In this document: positions 37,407-46,800 of the stretch, in pieces
How the letters are laid out: the number at the start of each line of letters is the position of its first letter
Position numbering within the stretch: the first letter of the stretch is position 1
Source: Saccharicrinis aurantiacus
GTDB taxonomy: Bacteria > Bacteroidota > Bacteroidia > Bacteroidales > Marinilabiliaceae
Direction: 5' to 3'
Assembly (NCBI RefSeq): GCF_001660705.2
Contig: NZ_LYBV02000027.1
Span: 186,001 to 250,000 of the forward strand
DNA length: 64,000 bases
Translations under genes and position numbers: made by a program
Notes under the pieces: generated by a model
The model's database searches: none
Seen by the model: the letters and a program-made list of their open reading frames with translations, nothing else
Told to the model about the DNA's origin: nothing

Positions 37407-37796
37407 TAAAATCATATAAAAGTGGGTACTTCATCAACAAAGACATTAAATACGAAAGCATTTAATGAAGTTGGTGCGAGTGGCCTCTTTTTAAGATGCT
37501 TTTGTTTTACAGAAAGCTTTAGTAAGACCGAGAAGTTGAGAGCTGTGCTCGAAAATCGCTCGGCCGCACTTAAGCTTGAGGTAAATAAGAAAGTAGCTTA
37601 AAAAGCAGCCTTGATGTTTTTTCCTTAGTTTTTTTAGTTCACAATAAGTCAAATTTAATTGGTGTTCATGATTTCCGCTTCGCTCCAATTCATCAAGAAC
37701 ATCGGAATAATTAAGAATTGAGTATTCTTAATTATTTCAGGAAAAAGTCAGGTTTGGGCGAAGCGCCAAAAATATAAATCAACAAAAATTACAACA
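37407..37796. other. Intergenic region with one strong hairpin
   Basis: 390 bases with no convincing gene. It contains a perfect 13-bp stem AATAATTAAGAAT/ATTCTTAATTATT at 37706-37736. It also has a weak TGAAGTTG..GCGAG match to the inverted-end elements near 37460. A minus-strand frame at 37491-37688 has no signal or family resemblance. Confidence 0.45.
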
Positions 37797-38597
37797 ATGA
37801 ATAAGTTTAGAATAATAGCAGTAGCGGTAGTCGCTTTTTTCAGCATCAACCTACTTCACGCACAAAGCGAGCAAGACGAAATTGCACAGAAATTACAGAA
37901 TCCTTTGGCTAAAATTATAGCCTTGCCCGTACAATACAATTTTGGTAACGGAGTTCCAGGTTACGAAGGTTCTACTTTTACAGCATCTTTTCAGCCTATT
38001 GTGGCTCAAGATTACGGAAACTTCAGTATTGTTCACCGTGGGGTATTTGGGGCATCGTACCTACCACAAACAACAAGTGGAAGTAGTGAAACATACGGTA
38101 TGACCGATTTAAATTACTCCTTCTTTTTAGCACCCAAAAAGAAACTAGGTAAAGTAGCTTGGGGTGTTGGTCCGTCTATTGATATGCCAACCGCAACAGA
38201 TGCAATGCTAGGAAGCGGAAAATGGAGTGCCGGTGCAGGTGTGGTAGCTGTATACCAAAATAAAAGATGGACACTTGATATGGTGCTTCGTCAAACTATG
38301 TCGTTTGCAGGAGATAACGATAGAGCTGATGTAAACCGTTTTGTTGGACAAACCTTAGTAGCCTACGGATTGGGTAAAGGATGGGTAGTTACCACTTTCC
38401 CTACCATTACTGCCAATTGGAATGCAGCTAAAGGGCAACAATGGACAGTTCCTGTTGGTGGTGGAATCAGCAAATTGGTTTTCTTAGGCAAGCTACCTAC
38501 TCAATTTGGGGTACAATATTACGAGAATGTGGTTCGCCCTGATTATGTGGGTAAAAGCGAACTTCGATTTACAACTACATTCGTATTCTCTAAATAA
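37797..38597 (+). CDS. Outer-membrane transporter-like protein (second paralogue)
   Basis: 266 residues with a signal peptide ending near LLHAQ. It is homologous along its whole length to the protein at 31622-32422 (shared FVGQTL.AYGLGKGWVV, ITANWNA.KGQQWTVPVGGGI and the C-terminal TTFVFSK). A C-terminal aromatic residue near the end and the strand pattern suggest an outer-membrane barrel of the MetA-pathway/neuromedin-U-like type. It probably serves the amidase half of the locus as the paralogue serves the first operon. Confidence 0.7.
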   Translation: MNKFRIIAVAVVAFFSINLLHAQSEQDEIAQKLQNPLAKIIALPVQYNFGNGVPGYEGSTFTASFQPIVAQDYGNFSIVHRGVFGASYLPQTTSGSSETYGMTDLNYSFFLAPKKKLGKVAWGVGPSIDMPTATDAMLGSGKWSAGAGVVAVYQNKRWTLDMVLRQTMSFAGDNDRADVNRFVGQTLVAYGLGKGWVVTTFPTITANWNAAKGQQWTVPVGGGISKLVFLGKLPTQFGVQYYENVVRPDYVGKSELRFTTTFVFSK

Positions 38598-38726
38598 AAC
38601 AGCACACAATATATCTCATAACTAATTATAGGGCGAAGGTAAATCAGCAGATATTTACGCCACAATAATATACCAGCTTACCCAGTAATAATGTTTTAAG
38701 AACAGCATTACTTTATAGCAATAGAG

Positions 38727-38753
38727 CCCTCGTTACTTTAATCGTAACGGGGG
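38727..38753 (+). terminator. Intrinsic terminator
   Basis: 10-bp stem CCCTCGTTAC/GTAACGGGGG (one G-T pair) followed by TTTCTTTTG. Confidence 0.7.
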
Positions 38754-38882
38754 TTTCTTTTGTCCAAAACCTGCACCATATAAAAACAAATTCTCAGCTA
38801 TTACACCCTCGTTCGGCAGCAATTGACAAAACTTGCAAATGGGCTTACCTTATGCGGTATGTATTCACTTAATAGTAATATC

Positions 38883-39650
38883 ATGAAAAAGATGTCGTTT
38901 ATTTTAATTGCTTTTATGTTGCTTTTGCCACTTATAGAAGCTCAGAACACCACCATACACCATTACCGAAAAGTGGCTCCCGATAACATGAAAGAATTTT
39001 TACATAGAGCCGAAACCTATTGGAAGGTATTTGCCGAAAAAGAAATAGAAAAAGGAAATCTTTTGTTTTTTGCGGTACTCGTTAAGGTTGGCGGGAATGA
39101 GGATATTCAGCACACGCCCAATGTTTTAATAATAACCTCCGTTAAAGATATTGATAACGAAATTAAATGGATGGAGGTAAAGGAATTGTTCCCCGATGTA
39201 CCTATGGAAGACATTCAGGTGCATTCCTTAAGCACACGGGTTTCGAGTATTTATTTACGAGATTTGGACAACCATATACAAGGAAGTTCAGTTAATCCGG
39301 ATACCGACTTTAAGTACGCCAAATTTAATTATTTCAACTCCACAGACACCTGGAAACACATTACATTTGAAGCCGAAGTTTGGAAACCGATGCTTAAAAA
39401 AGCCATGGACGATGGAAAAGCAACCATGAAGGGCTGGGGGCATTCCCTTATTCTAGCACCTGAAACGCCAACATTTCAGTACGGTAGTGTTTCGTACGAT
39501 TTGTTTTCTTCAATTAAAGATGCCTATGGCGATTTGTTTACCGATGATGTTGAAATGCCCGAAGGAATTTGGGATGATTATATAGCCAACAACCCCAACC
39601 CCAAAGCAACTTACCTGTTTAAAATAATTACCGTTGTTTCGGCCAATTAA
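38883..39650 (+). CDS. Secreted protein of unknown function
   Basis: 255 residues from the ATG at 38883. An upstream in-frame ATG would place 20 non-signal residues before the clear signal peptide MKKMSFILIAFMLLLPLIEA. The mature protein looks like two related alpha/beta halves (HHYRKVAPDNMKEFLHRAETYWKVF and YFNSTDTWKHITFEAEVWKPML). Each half has strand-helix character, perhaps a pair of dimeric alpha-beta barrel units. I do not recognise the family. It ends just before a strong terminator. Confidence 0.6.
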   Translation: MKKMSFILIAFMLLLPLIEAQNTTIHHYRKVAPDNMKEFLHRAETYWKVFAEKEIEKGNLLFFAVLVKVGGNEDIQHTPNVLIITSVKDIDNEIKWMEVKELFPDVPMEDIQVHSLSTRVSSIYLRDLDNHIQGSSVNPDTDFKYAKFNYFNSTDTWKHITFEAEVWKPMLKKAMDDGKATMKGWGHSLILAPETPTFQYGSVSYDLFSSIKDAYGDLFTDDVEMPEGIWDDYIANNPNPKATYLFKIITVVSAN

Positions 39651-39666
39651 CCATTACTAAAATACC

Positions 39667-39693
39667 AGAGCCGTAACTTAAAATTGCGGCTCT
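39667..39693 (+). terminator. Intrinsic terminator
   Basis: Stem AGAGCCG/CGGCTCT followed by seven T residues, 16 bases after the stop of the preceding gene. Confidence 0.85.
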
Positions 39694-39734
39694 TTTTTTA
39701 TGCCAAATCAAATCTTGCAATACTTCCTAAGTAT

Positions 39735-39830
39735 TATGATGAGGGGCTTCCCCTGCGGGGCGCGCTTTTCGCTATATCTTTTTATCGCCATTGAGGGCTC
39801 AAAAAAGGATGCCGCTGCAATCGCTAAGCC
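39735..39830. repeat. GC-richer, possibly dispersed repeat
   Basis: In an AT-rich gap (39651-40133) there is a GC-richer block. It contains GGGGCTTCCCCTGCGGGGCG, then CGCTTTTCGCTATATCTTTT, then AAAAAAGGATGCCGCTGCAA. It reads like a dispersed non-coding repeat of the type seen in many Bacteroidota genomes. Other copies cannot be verified in this window. Confidence 0.3.
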
Positions 39831-40133
39831 GGGCAAGGCATAAACCATACAGCCGCTAGAGCTATCGAAGTATCCAGCTTATAGCTGTAGAAAGTATCCC
39901 CACATATCATCTTTTTCATCTAAAAAAATGCTGTATCCCGCGTACGACGGTTCCAACATGGAACGGATATGCTTAAACCTAGTACTGGCTGCTTTAGCTG
40001 TGTATTTTAATACCTTTAGTTTAGTATCAATATAAATAGAACATAAGCGCATGAACATAAGTTTAAAATACCTATTTTCGTTGGCCAATAAATGCACTAA
40101 ACAATAATGTTACAACCTAAATACATATAAAAA

Positions 40134-41114
40134 ATGAAAAAGTTATTATTACTAACTATTATCTTACTCTTAAGTAAATCAACCTTCTCTCAAATGTGTA
40201 AGTTAAAGGAGAAGGAAGTTGCAGACATAAAACAATCTATTTTAGTAGTTTCCTTAGAAGAAGAGAAAGCCAAAACCATTAAGAAATTAGAAAAAAACCC
40301 AGATGAATTAAAGTATTATAAATCGCAAATTGCAGGTAGAAATAATTCATTGAAAGATGCTGCTTTAAAGTACTGGAACCTTACCGATAGTGTGGTGGTA
40401 TTACCGGTAAGTGAAGTGGAAGAATTACAAGCCAGCAACAATAAGATTATTGTATTAAAATATGGTGAGTATTTAGAATACACTAAACTATCTAAAAGTT
40501 ATGGATCTGATGGAAATACAGCAGGATGGAAGCCTGATGGATCATACAATAAGGCCATTAAATATACAGCCTTATCTAATGTTATTTGTAAGTTAAACCT
40601 TTCAGGTTTTGGTTCCGAAATAGATATTTATATGCCCAACATACTGCCATCATATTCAGATGCAATATATGGCGTTAAACAGTTGCAATATGTAATCAAC
40701 TACCATGATACTCACCCTAAGGCATCTTATTCTGATTTTCGTAATTATATAGCAGAAAATAATGTAGGTTTAAAAGGCAAAACGCTTCTACTTGATAAAA
40801 AAGATATAAATAAGAGTATAACAGAATCATCTATAAAAGAACTGTATCCTTATCCTGTAAAAATTGTAGATCAGGATTTTATTGATAATGCAATTATCAA
40901 AGAATCTGCTGAATATGCCTATGTTCAAGTAGTAAATATTCCAGGAGGTAAAGGGAATGTAAACTTCCACTTATTAAGTAATCCCGCAAATGGCGAGATT
41001 TATTGCATGGATATGCCTAAGGTGGCCTTTCAGGTTAAGGGGACTTCTTTTGTTACTTATAATCAACGAATAAAGGAAAAGAACCTAAAAAACTATATAA
41101 AGAATATTAAGTAA
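40134..41114 (+). CDS. Secreted protein of unknown function
   Basis: 326 residues with a signal peptide (MKKLLLLTIILLLSKSTFSQ). The mature protein is mixed alpha/beta, lysine- and asparagine-rich, with no motif I can assign. A segment near the middle (VICKLNLSGFGSEIDIYMPNILPSY) might be a folded core. A hairpin (CTGGT..CCCATT/AATGGG..ACCAG, 41119-41147) follows the stop. Confidence 0.6.
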   Translation: MKKLLLLTIILLLSKSTFSQMCKLKEKEVADIKQSILVVSLEEEKAKTIKKLEKNPDELKYYKSQIAGRNNSLKDAALKYWNLTDSVVVLPVSEVEELQASNNKIIVLKYGEYLEYTKLSKSYGSDGNTAGWKPDGSYNKAIKYTALSNVICKLNLSGFGSEIDIYMPNILPSYSDAIYGVKQLQYVINYHDTHPKASYSDFRNYIAENNVGLKGKTLLLDKKDINKSITESSIKELYPYPVKIVDQDFIDNAIIKESAEYAYVQVVNIPGGKGNVNFHLLSNPANGEIYCMDMPKVAFQVKGTSFVTYNQRIKEKNLKNYIKNIK

Positions 41115-41189
41115 GTCACTGGTGTCCCATTTGTAATGGGAAACCAGCGAAACCAAATATCAAATAAACCAAACTACATAAATTATCTA

Positions 41190-41270
41190 ATGAATAAACT
41201 ATTACTAATTATTACACTGCTACATTTAGGCGTATTTATGTATGTCCCGCTTAGCGTAGCACCAAAGTAA
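41190..41270 (+). pseudogene. Signal-peptide-only gene remnant
   Basis: A 26-residue frame, MNKLLLIITLLHLGVFMYVP followed by LSVAPK and a stop. It looks like the start of a secreted protein cut off after its signal peptide. The cut is followed by palindromic sequence (CATAGCG..CGCTATG, GGCTTCTAGCC). The 41115-41542 gap otherwise holds no gene. Confidence 0.4.
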
Positions 41271-41542
41271 CAATTTGCACGTTCGGCATAGCGTCTCGCT
41301 ATGTCGTATTTGGCAAGGCTTCTAGCCTTTGTTTTGTACAAAACTTATATTTTCAGCATTTTTATTTAGTTGGCCAGAGGCCTGATGAAAACATTGAAGC
41401 AAGGTTTGTTCGGTAGCAATCGTATAGAAAAAAACTTGTATTTCAGGATTTACTTTATATTTAACCATCGTTATATCAAAAGTAGAGTACCTATTTAAAC
41501 TAAAAATCAATATTTTATTAAAAAAATTTAAACCTCAAACTA

Positions 41543-42577
41543 ATGAAACAACTTTACATTTTAAGTATGCTAGTTCTTGCAAGTCTTGTTGCCGAGGCAC
41601 AGTATACAATAGGGCAAACCACAACCGGAATGACTCAAAATATATATGGGCAGGGGTTTAATCCTTCTGTTCAAGGGTATGGGTCAGGAGATATAATTAG
41701 CGACGATAAGGTTTCTATGGTAAACCTTAAATTTATGCTTGATGATACACCTCCTGAAGTGCTCTATATTTATGAGACAATGCCGCAAGATGAAGCGAGT
41801 TTGATGAATGGCTCTGATGGTAAAATAATAGCTCAAAGTCATAGTTTTAAACAAGAATCATATTGGTATACTGAATATAAATTCGAAGGTTTAACACTAT
41901 CAAAGGATAAAGAATATTATGCTTTGTTTCAACAAGTAGTTGTGTGTGAAGTTGGAGGTGGAAGTTACAGTGGTGGATCTATTTATCGGGTAGCTACAGA
42001 TGGTAATTTTAACACAACAGATTATGCTAATGCTAAGTTTTTGGCTTCGTTTGAAGCAGTAAATAATTCAATGGCAGCCATAACTCATTTTAGTGTAGCC
42101 TCACAGCTTGGTGCAACAGAAATTGATAGTGATGCAAAAACAATTCATATGTTGGTTGAAGCGGGTAGCGATTTATCGTCAATATCAGTAAGTAACCTAC
42201 AGTTTACAGAAGGGGCTATGTGCACACCAACTCAGCAAGAGTATGACTTTTCGAGCGGACCTGTAAGTTTAACACTAGCATCTCCTGATAATACAACAAG
42301 TGTATGGAAGGTGTCAGTCTCTCTAAGTGAGTCTACTAATTATAAAAATCAGGTTAATACAGAATTATCGATCTCGCCTAATCCAACAAGTGGAGATGTA
42401 ATTATTGTAAGCACTAATAATACAGGACTTATTGAGGTATATAATATGACTGGTAGCAAAGTGAAAACAATAGTTTTACAGGGAGTTACCACCAAAGCCA
42501 ACATTAGTGATTTACCTAAAGGCATATATATGTTTATTGAAGATGGTAAAAAAGCCATTAAAATTGTAAAAAAATAG
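41543..42577 (+). CDS. Type IX-secreted protein of unknown function
   Basis: 344 residues. A signal peptide ends near LVAEAQ. The C-terminal about 75 residues are a Por sorting domain (LSISPNPTSGDVIIVS, IEVYNMTGSKV, ISDLPKGIYMFIEDGKKAIKIVKK). The central region resembles a beta-sandwich (YTEYKFEGLTLSKDKEYYALF) followed by a second Ig-like unit (TIHMLVEAGSDLSSISVSNL). It is secreted through the type IX system and either anchored to the surface or released. No catalytic motif is visible. Confidence 0.75.
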   Translation: MKQLYILSMLVLASLVAEAQYTIGQTTTGMTQNIYGQGFNPSVQGYGSGDIISDDKVSMVNLKFMLDDTPPEVLYIYETMPQDEASLMNGSDGKIIAQSHSFKQESYWYTEYKFEGLTLSKDKEYYALFQQVVVCEVGGGSYSGGSIYRVATDGNFNTTDYANAKFLASFEAVNNSMAAITHFSVASQLGATEIDSDAKTIHMLVEAGSDLSSISVSNLQFTEGAMCTPTQQEYDFSSGPVSLTLASPDNTTSVWKVSVSLSESTNYKNQVNTELSISPNPTSGDVIIVSTNNTGLIEVYNMTGSKVKTIVLQGVTTKANISDLPKGIYMFIEDGKKAIKIVKK

Positions 42578-42597
42578 CACAGGCATATCATTATAAG

Positions 42598-42625
42598 ACG
42601 CTCTATAATTTAATTTATAGGGCGT
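42598..42625 (+). terminator. Intrinsic terminator
   Basis: 11-bp stem ACGCTCTATAA/TTATAGGGCGT (one G-T pair) followed by TTCTTGTTTTT. Confidence 0.7.
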
Positions 42626-42702
42626 TTCTTGTTTTTATAATAGAGGCCAGATGCTTGATGAAAACTAAGCGCGACGCTTGTTTCCCAATAGTTTGTGCTT
42701 GC

Positions 42703-42874
42703 TAAGCTATGCTTCGGGTATAGGTAGGCATTGCTACATGCTTGGTAAGTGATTGCTTGATGCCTGGTAAGCCTTGCTCCGGGATAGGGTAAGGCTTGCT
42801 CGAGGTATAGGTAAGCCTTGCTTTGGGCTTGGTGAGCTATGCTCGGGGTATGGGTAGGCTTGCCCGACCTATAC
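42703..42874. repeat. Degenerate tandem array, about eight 21-22-bp units
   Basis: Units start with TAAGC/TAGGC and follow the approximate consensus TAAGCYTTGCTCSGGGTATAGG. Eight can be laid end to end with lengths 20-22. It lies between the type IX-secreted gene and the phosphopantetheinyl transferase gene. A minus-strand open frame across it is a by-product of the repeat. Confidence 0.75.
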
Positions 42875-43126
42875 TTATTGGCTTCCGTAAAAAACTGCAT
42901 CGCCCGTTCGTACAGATTATAATGCCTCTTCACCACAAGCATACTCAAGCTTGTTAAACAAATGTATCTTCATTAACTAGCCATAATATTAGCCGGGTAT
43001 TTTCCTCCTAACAACAATGCTTCCGAAAGAGCAAAACTCATATGCTGTTTTAAGAGCTATAGCAATAGTATTAAAACTACACTGAAAAGTAAGGTTGCCT
43101 TTAATTGGCTATTTTATTTTGAACTA

Positions 43127-43825
43127 TCAGATATAGTTACTTATTACAACATTAGTATTAAGTGGTAAACAGATGCACCAAAATGTGTTATTGTTAATGA
43201 AGATTAGAGCTTTGTATTGTGTAAAATTTTTGAACGTGAATATATTATAATCATTGCAAATTGATATTTTGTCGATTTCCATGATTTTTAAAGGACTTGT
43301 TAGTCCTGTCTGGAGGCATTTAGAGAGTGCTTCTTTAGCTATCCATAATTGCAAATGCACATTATCTGATAGGTAAGTTTTGCCAATGCTTAACTCGTTA
43401 TATGTAAATTGGTTTTTAGTAATATCTTGAAAGTTATGGTTGTTATCTTCGATGTCAATTGCCATTGGATGTGCTTTGGGAAAAACCAAGGCGTAAACCA
43501 TACTCTTTGAATGAGATATTGAGCATTCCCAATTTATTAGATCAGGGTGGCATAATATAGGTTGTCCAAATATGCCTTTGTTGATTAAAACATCAGTCAT
43601 TGAAATATTAAATACCTTTTGAATAATGTATTTTACTGCCCAACGCCCGTGGATGAAATTAGTTTTACTACTTAGTTTAAGTTCTTGATATAATAAGGTT
43701 TCCTTGGTATGTAATACTTCTTTTACATTAAGTTTTTCAGAAGATATGTTGAATTGAAAAGAGAAGGCATTATTGTAGTGTTTACCAGAACGGTATAGAG
43801 AAAATTGTTTTATCGTTTTATCCAT
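43127..43825 (-). CDS. Sfp-type 4'-phosphopantetheinyl transferase
   Basis: 232 residues from the ATG at 43825. An ATG 12 codons upstream would overlap the terminator hairpin. It transfers phosphopantetheine from CoA to a carrier-protein serine. Family motifs are ISHSKSMVYALVF, the metal site AIDIE (D124, E126) and WIAKEALSK (W161, K164-E165-A166). It lies directly downstream of the polyketide synthase on the same strand, so it very likely activates the synthase's ACP at S2090. A hairpin between the two genes suggests lower expression by partial read-through. Confidence 0.9.
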   Translation of the reverse strand: MDKTIKQFSLYRSGKHYNNAFSFQFNISSEKLNVKEVLHTKETLLYQELKLSSKTNFIHGRWAVKYIIQKVFNISMTDVLINKGIFGQPILCHPDLINWECSISHSKSMVYALVFPKAHPMAIDIEDNNHNFQDITKNQFTYNELSIGKTYLSDNVHLQLWIAKEALSKCLQTGLTSPLKIMEIDKISICNDYNIFTFKNFTQYKALIFINNNTFWCICLPLNTNVVISNYI

Positions 43826-43846
43826 TATTATTACTGGTTTAAAAAC

Positions 43847-43872
43847 AAAGGGGTCAATCAATTGACCCCTTT
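43847..43872 (-). terminator. Terminator between PKS and phosphopantetheinyl transferase
   Basis: Perfect 12-bp stem AAAGGGGTCAAT/ATTGACCCCTTT with a two-base spacer and a T run on the minus strand. Confidence 0.8.
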
Positions 43873-43893
43873 GACATTGTTTGACTTTAATTT

Positions 43894-46800
43894 TTACACA
43901 AGTTCTTTAATTAAACTCTTTTCAAGAGTTTCCATTATAAAGTCCTTATTTCTTGATAAAAACCAGTGGTCTCCATTAAGTGTATGCATCTTAAAGTTAT
44001 TATCGGTATGGCGTGCCCATGGTTTCATTTCTTCAGGTAACACCACCTCATCTTCTTTAGCTGCAAAAGCTGTAATTGGCCACTCAAAGTTTTTCTTGTC
44101 TTCGTATTCGTAACCCATAATTAGCTCCATATCCTTACGCATAATAGGTAATATTTGACGTACAAAATTTTCATCGTCGATGTACGACATTAATCCCATT
44201 AGTTTTGCTTCTGAATTTGTTTCATCTGCTGTTTCATGAATCGTATCACGATCGTTACGCCATGTTGGGGTTAAATGCGCAGATATTGTTCCAGATACAA
44301 AGAAGTGCTCAGGACGCAAGTTATGTTTCTCTCTTAAGCGATGTTGCAACTCATATGCTAAAATACCTCCGAAACTGTGTCCGTAAAAAGCAAATGGTTT
44401 ATCGAGATAAGGTAGAATTTGACGTTCTAAGGCATCTATTACATCAAAGAATTCTGTAATATTTGCTTCATCTTTTCGATTTTCACGTCCAGGTAACTGT
44501 ACTGCAAATACATCAATCTCCGGGTTTAATTCGTACATGAAGTGATTGTACATTGAGGCACCTGCACCTACTGGGTGAAAACAGAATATTCGCATATTGG
44601 CATTGTCTTCGCGTTTACGGTGTACAAACCATTTATCGCCAAGGATTTCTAAATCTTCTGTTTCTTCAATTCCAGAAATGTCAGTGGCTACTTCTGGTAC
44701 ATTAGATGTTGACTCTTGTGCTTCATTAGCGAAACCTAAAAGTAAATCATTGGCTAATTCTATTAACGAAGGACCTTTTGCAATCTTCATTAACGGGTAG
44801 TTCACTTCTAATTTTTGTGAAATCCAGTTTCTAACCTGATTTTGCATTAACGAATCCAATCCCATTTTTGACATTGGTGTTGGTATATCAATTTTATCAG
44901 GAGAAGTTCCTAATATTTTTGCCAAAGCGTTACGCAATTGTTCTTGTAAAAATTCAGCTTGTGTATCAGCACTTGTTGCCAATACCTGATCTTTTAACGA
45001 ACCACCTGCACCAGCGCTATCACTAGCATCAGAATTCATTAACTCAGCAAAGCGATTATCTGTTGCTAATTGTGGGAAGAAATCCTTAAAACGTTTAAAA
45101 TCAAGATTAGCCACCATTCGTTGTGTACTTCTCTGAAGAATAATTTTAGAGAAGGTTTCTCTAATTTGTTTTAAGGTTAACATTGTCCAACCCTGTGCTT
45201 CTAACACGTCAATTACCTGACCACCATCTTTCGACATTCCTGCATATTCACCCAAAACACCTAAGTTTACTGAGTTACCAGCCATGCCTAATGATTGACG
45301 GTAAGTTGCTAATCGATCTAAGAAATTATTTGCCGATGAATAGTTTGCCTGTCCAGGTAAACCAAATACTGCAGATATTGAAGAGAACGATAAGAAGAAA
45401 TCCATCTGATGATCTAACGATGCTTTATGAAGCGCCCAAGCACCCATTGCTTTAGGGTTATAAACACGCATAAACCTATCGGCATCTAAATTAGGCATTG
45501 TACAGTCATCTAAAACAGCAGCAGAATGTACCAAACCTTTTATAGGAAACTCAACGCTATCGAATATTGATTTTAGAGCCGTCTCGTCGGTAATATCTAC
45601 TTTTGGTAGCTGAACTTTTACATTTAGCGATTCCATGTAAGCAATTACTTTACGGTCGTAATCTGATTTTGCTCCAGAACGGGATAATAAGATTAATTCT
45701 CCAGCCCCGTTTTCCGCCATCCATTTAGCTACTTGTAAGCCAAAACCAGAAGCACCTCCTGATATTACGTATGCTGCATTGTTCTTAAATTGCAACTCGT
45801 GAGAAGGCATAACATCTACCAACTCGTCGCCCATGGTTACAACTACTTTACCAATATGACCTACTTTTGATAGGTATTTTAATGCGGCACCAGCCTCAGC
45901 AACTGGGAATAACTGTAATGGGTGACCTGTTACTTTTTCCTCACTAAAAAGAGAAGTTACTTCAGCATATAAACGTTTCGCCAACTTTTTCTTTTGGGCC
46001 ATTAAACGGTCTAAGTCGACTACGTGGAATGAGATATTCTCACCAAAGCGTTTTAATGGTAATTTGCTATTGTCGTAAATATCTGCTTTACCTACCTCAA
46101 CAAAAGTTCCAAATGGTGCCAAACATTTAAACGATTGGGTAATGGCTTTACCCGTTAATGAGTTTAAGACGATATCAACACCTTCGCCATTGGTATCTGC
46201 CATTATTTGATCGGCAAATTCTAATGTTCGTGAGTTGTAAATATTTTTTATACCTAGTTCGCGTAAATATTCACGTTTCTCGTCGCTACCTGCTGTGGCA
46301 TAAATCTCAGCCCCAGCTAACTGGGCCAGTTGAATGGCTGCAATTCCTAAGCCACCAGTTGCGGCATGAATTAAGACTTTATCGCCTTTTTCCATATGCG
46401 CTAAGTGATTTAATCCGTAGTGTGCAGTTAAGAAAACAACGGATAAACTTGAAGCCAATTCGTGTGAGATATTAGTTGGTTTCTTTACAACGCAATGTGC
46501 AGGAGCTGTTGTAAGACCTGCTAAACAATTCGCAGCCCAAGCAATAACCTCGTCGCCTACTTTTAGGTCAGTAACATTTTTGCCCAAAGCTGTAATAACA
46601 CCCGAACATTCTAGGCCAAGTGCTGAACCAGCAACACCACCAGCTACCGCTTCTTCTGATAAAATGCCCATGCCATTTACTACATCCTTAAAGTTAAGGC
46701 CAGCAGCACGAACGGCAATTTGTACTTCACCTTCTTTAGGTGCTTCAGTATTAAATGCACGTAGTGCTAAACTATCCAACATTCCGTTTTCTTGCACTTC

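Noticed and set aside
37491-37688. 65-codon minus-strand frame in the gap before the second transporter-like gene
   Set aside because: No recognisable motif, signal peptide or ribosome site; composition looks non-coding.
41119-41147. Riboswitch or ncRNA at the CTGGT..ACCAG hairpin
   Set aside because: It is a simple imperfect hairpin after a stop codon, with no further structure.
42610-42948. Minus-strand open frame of 112 codons
   Set aside because: It coincides with the 22-bp tandem array, and its repeated peptide (LYLEQALPYPG, LYPKHSLA) is a by-product of the repeats. No signal, family or ribosome site supports it.
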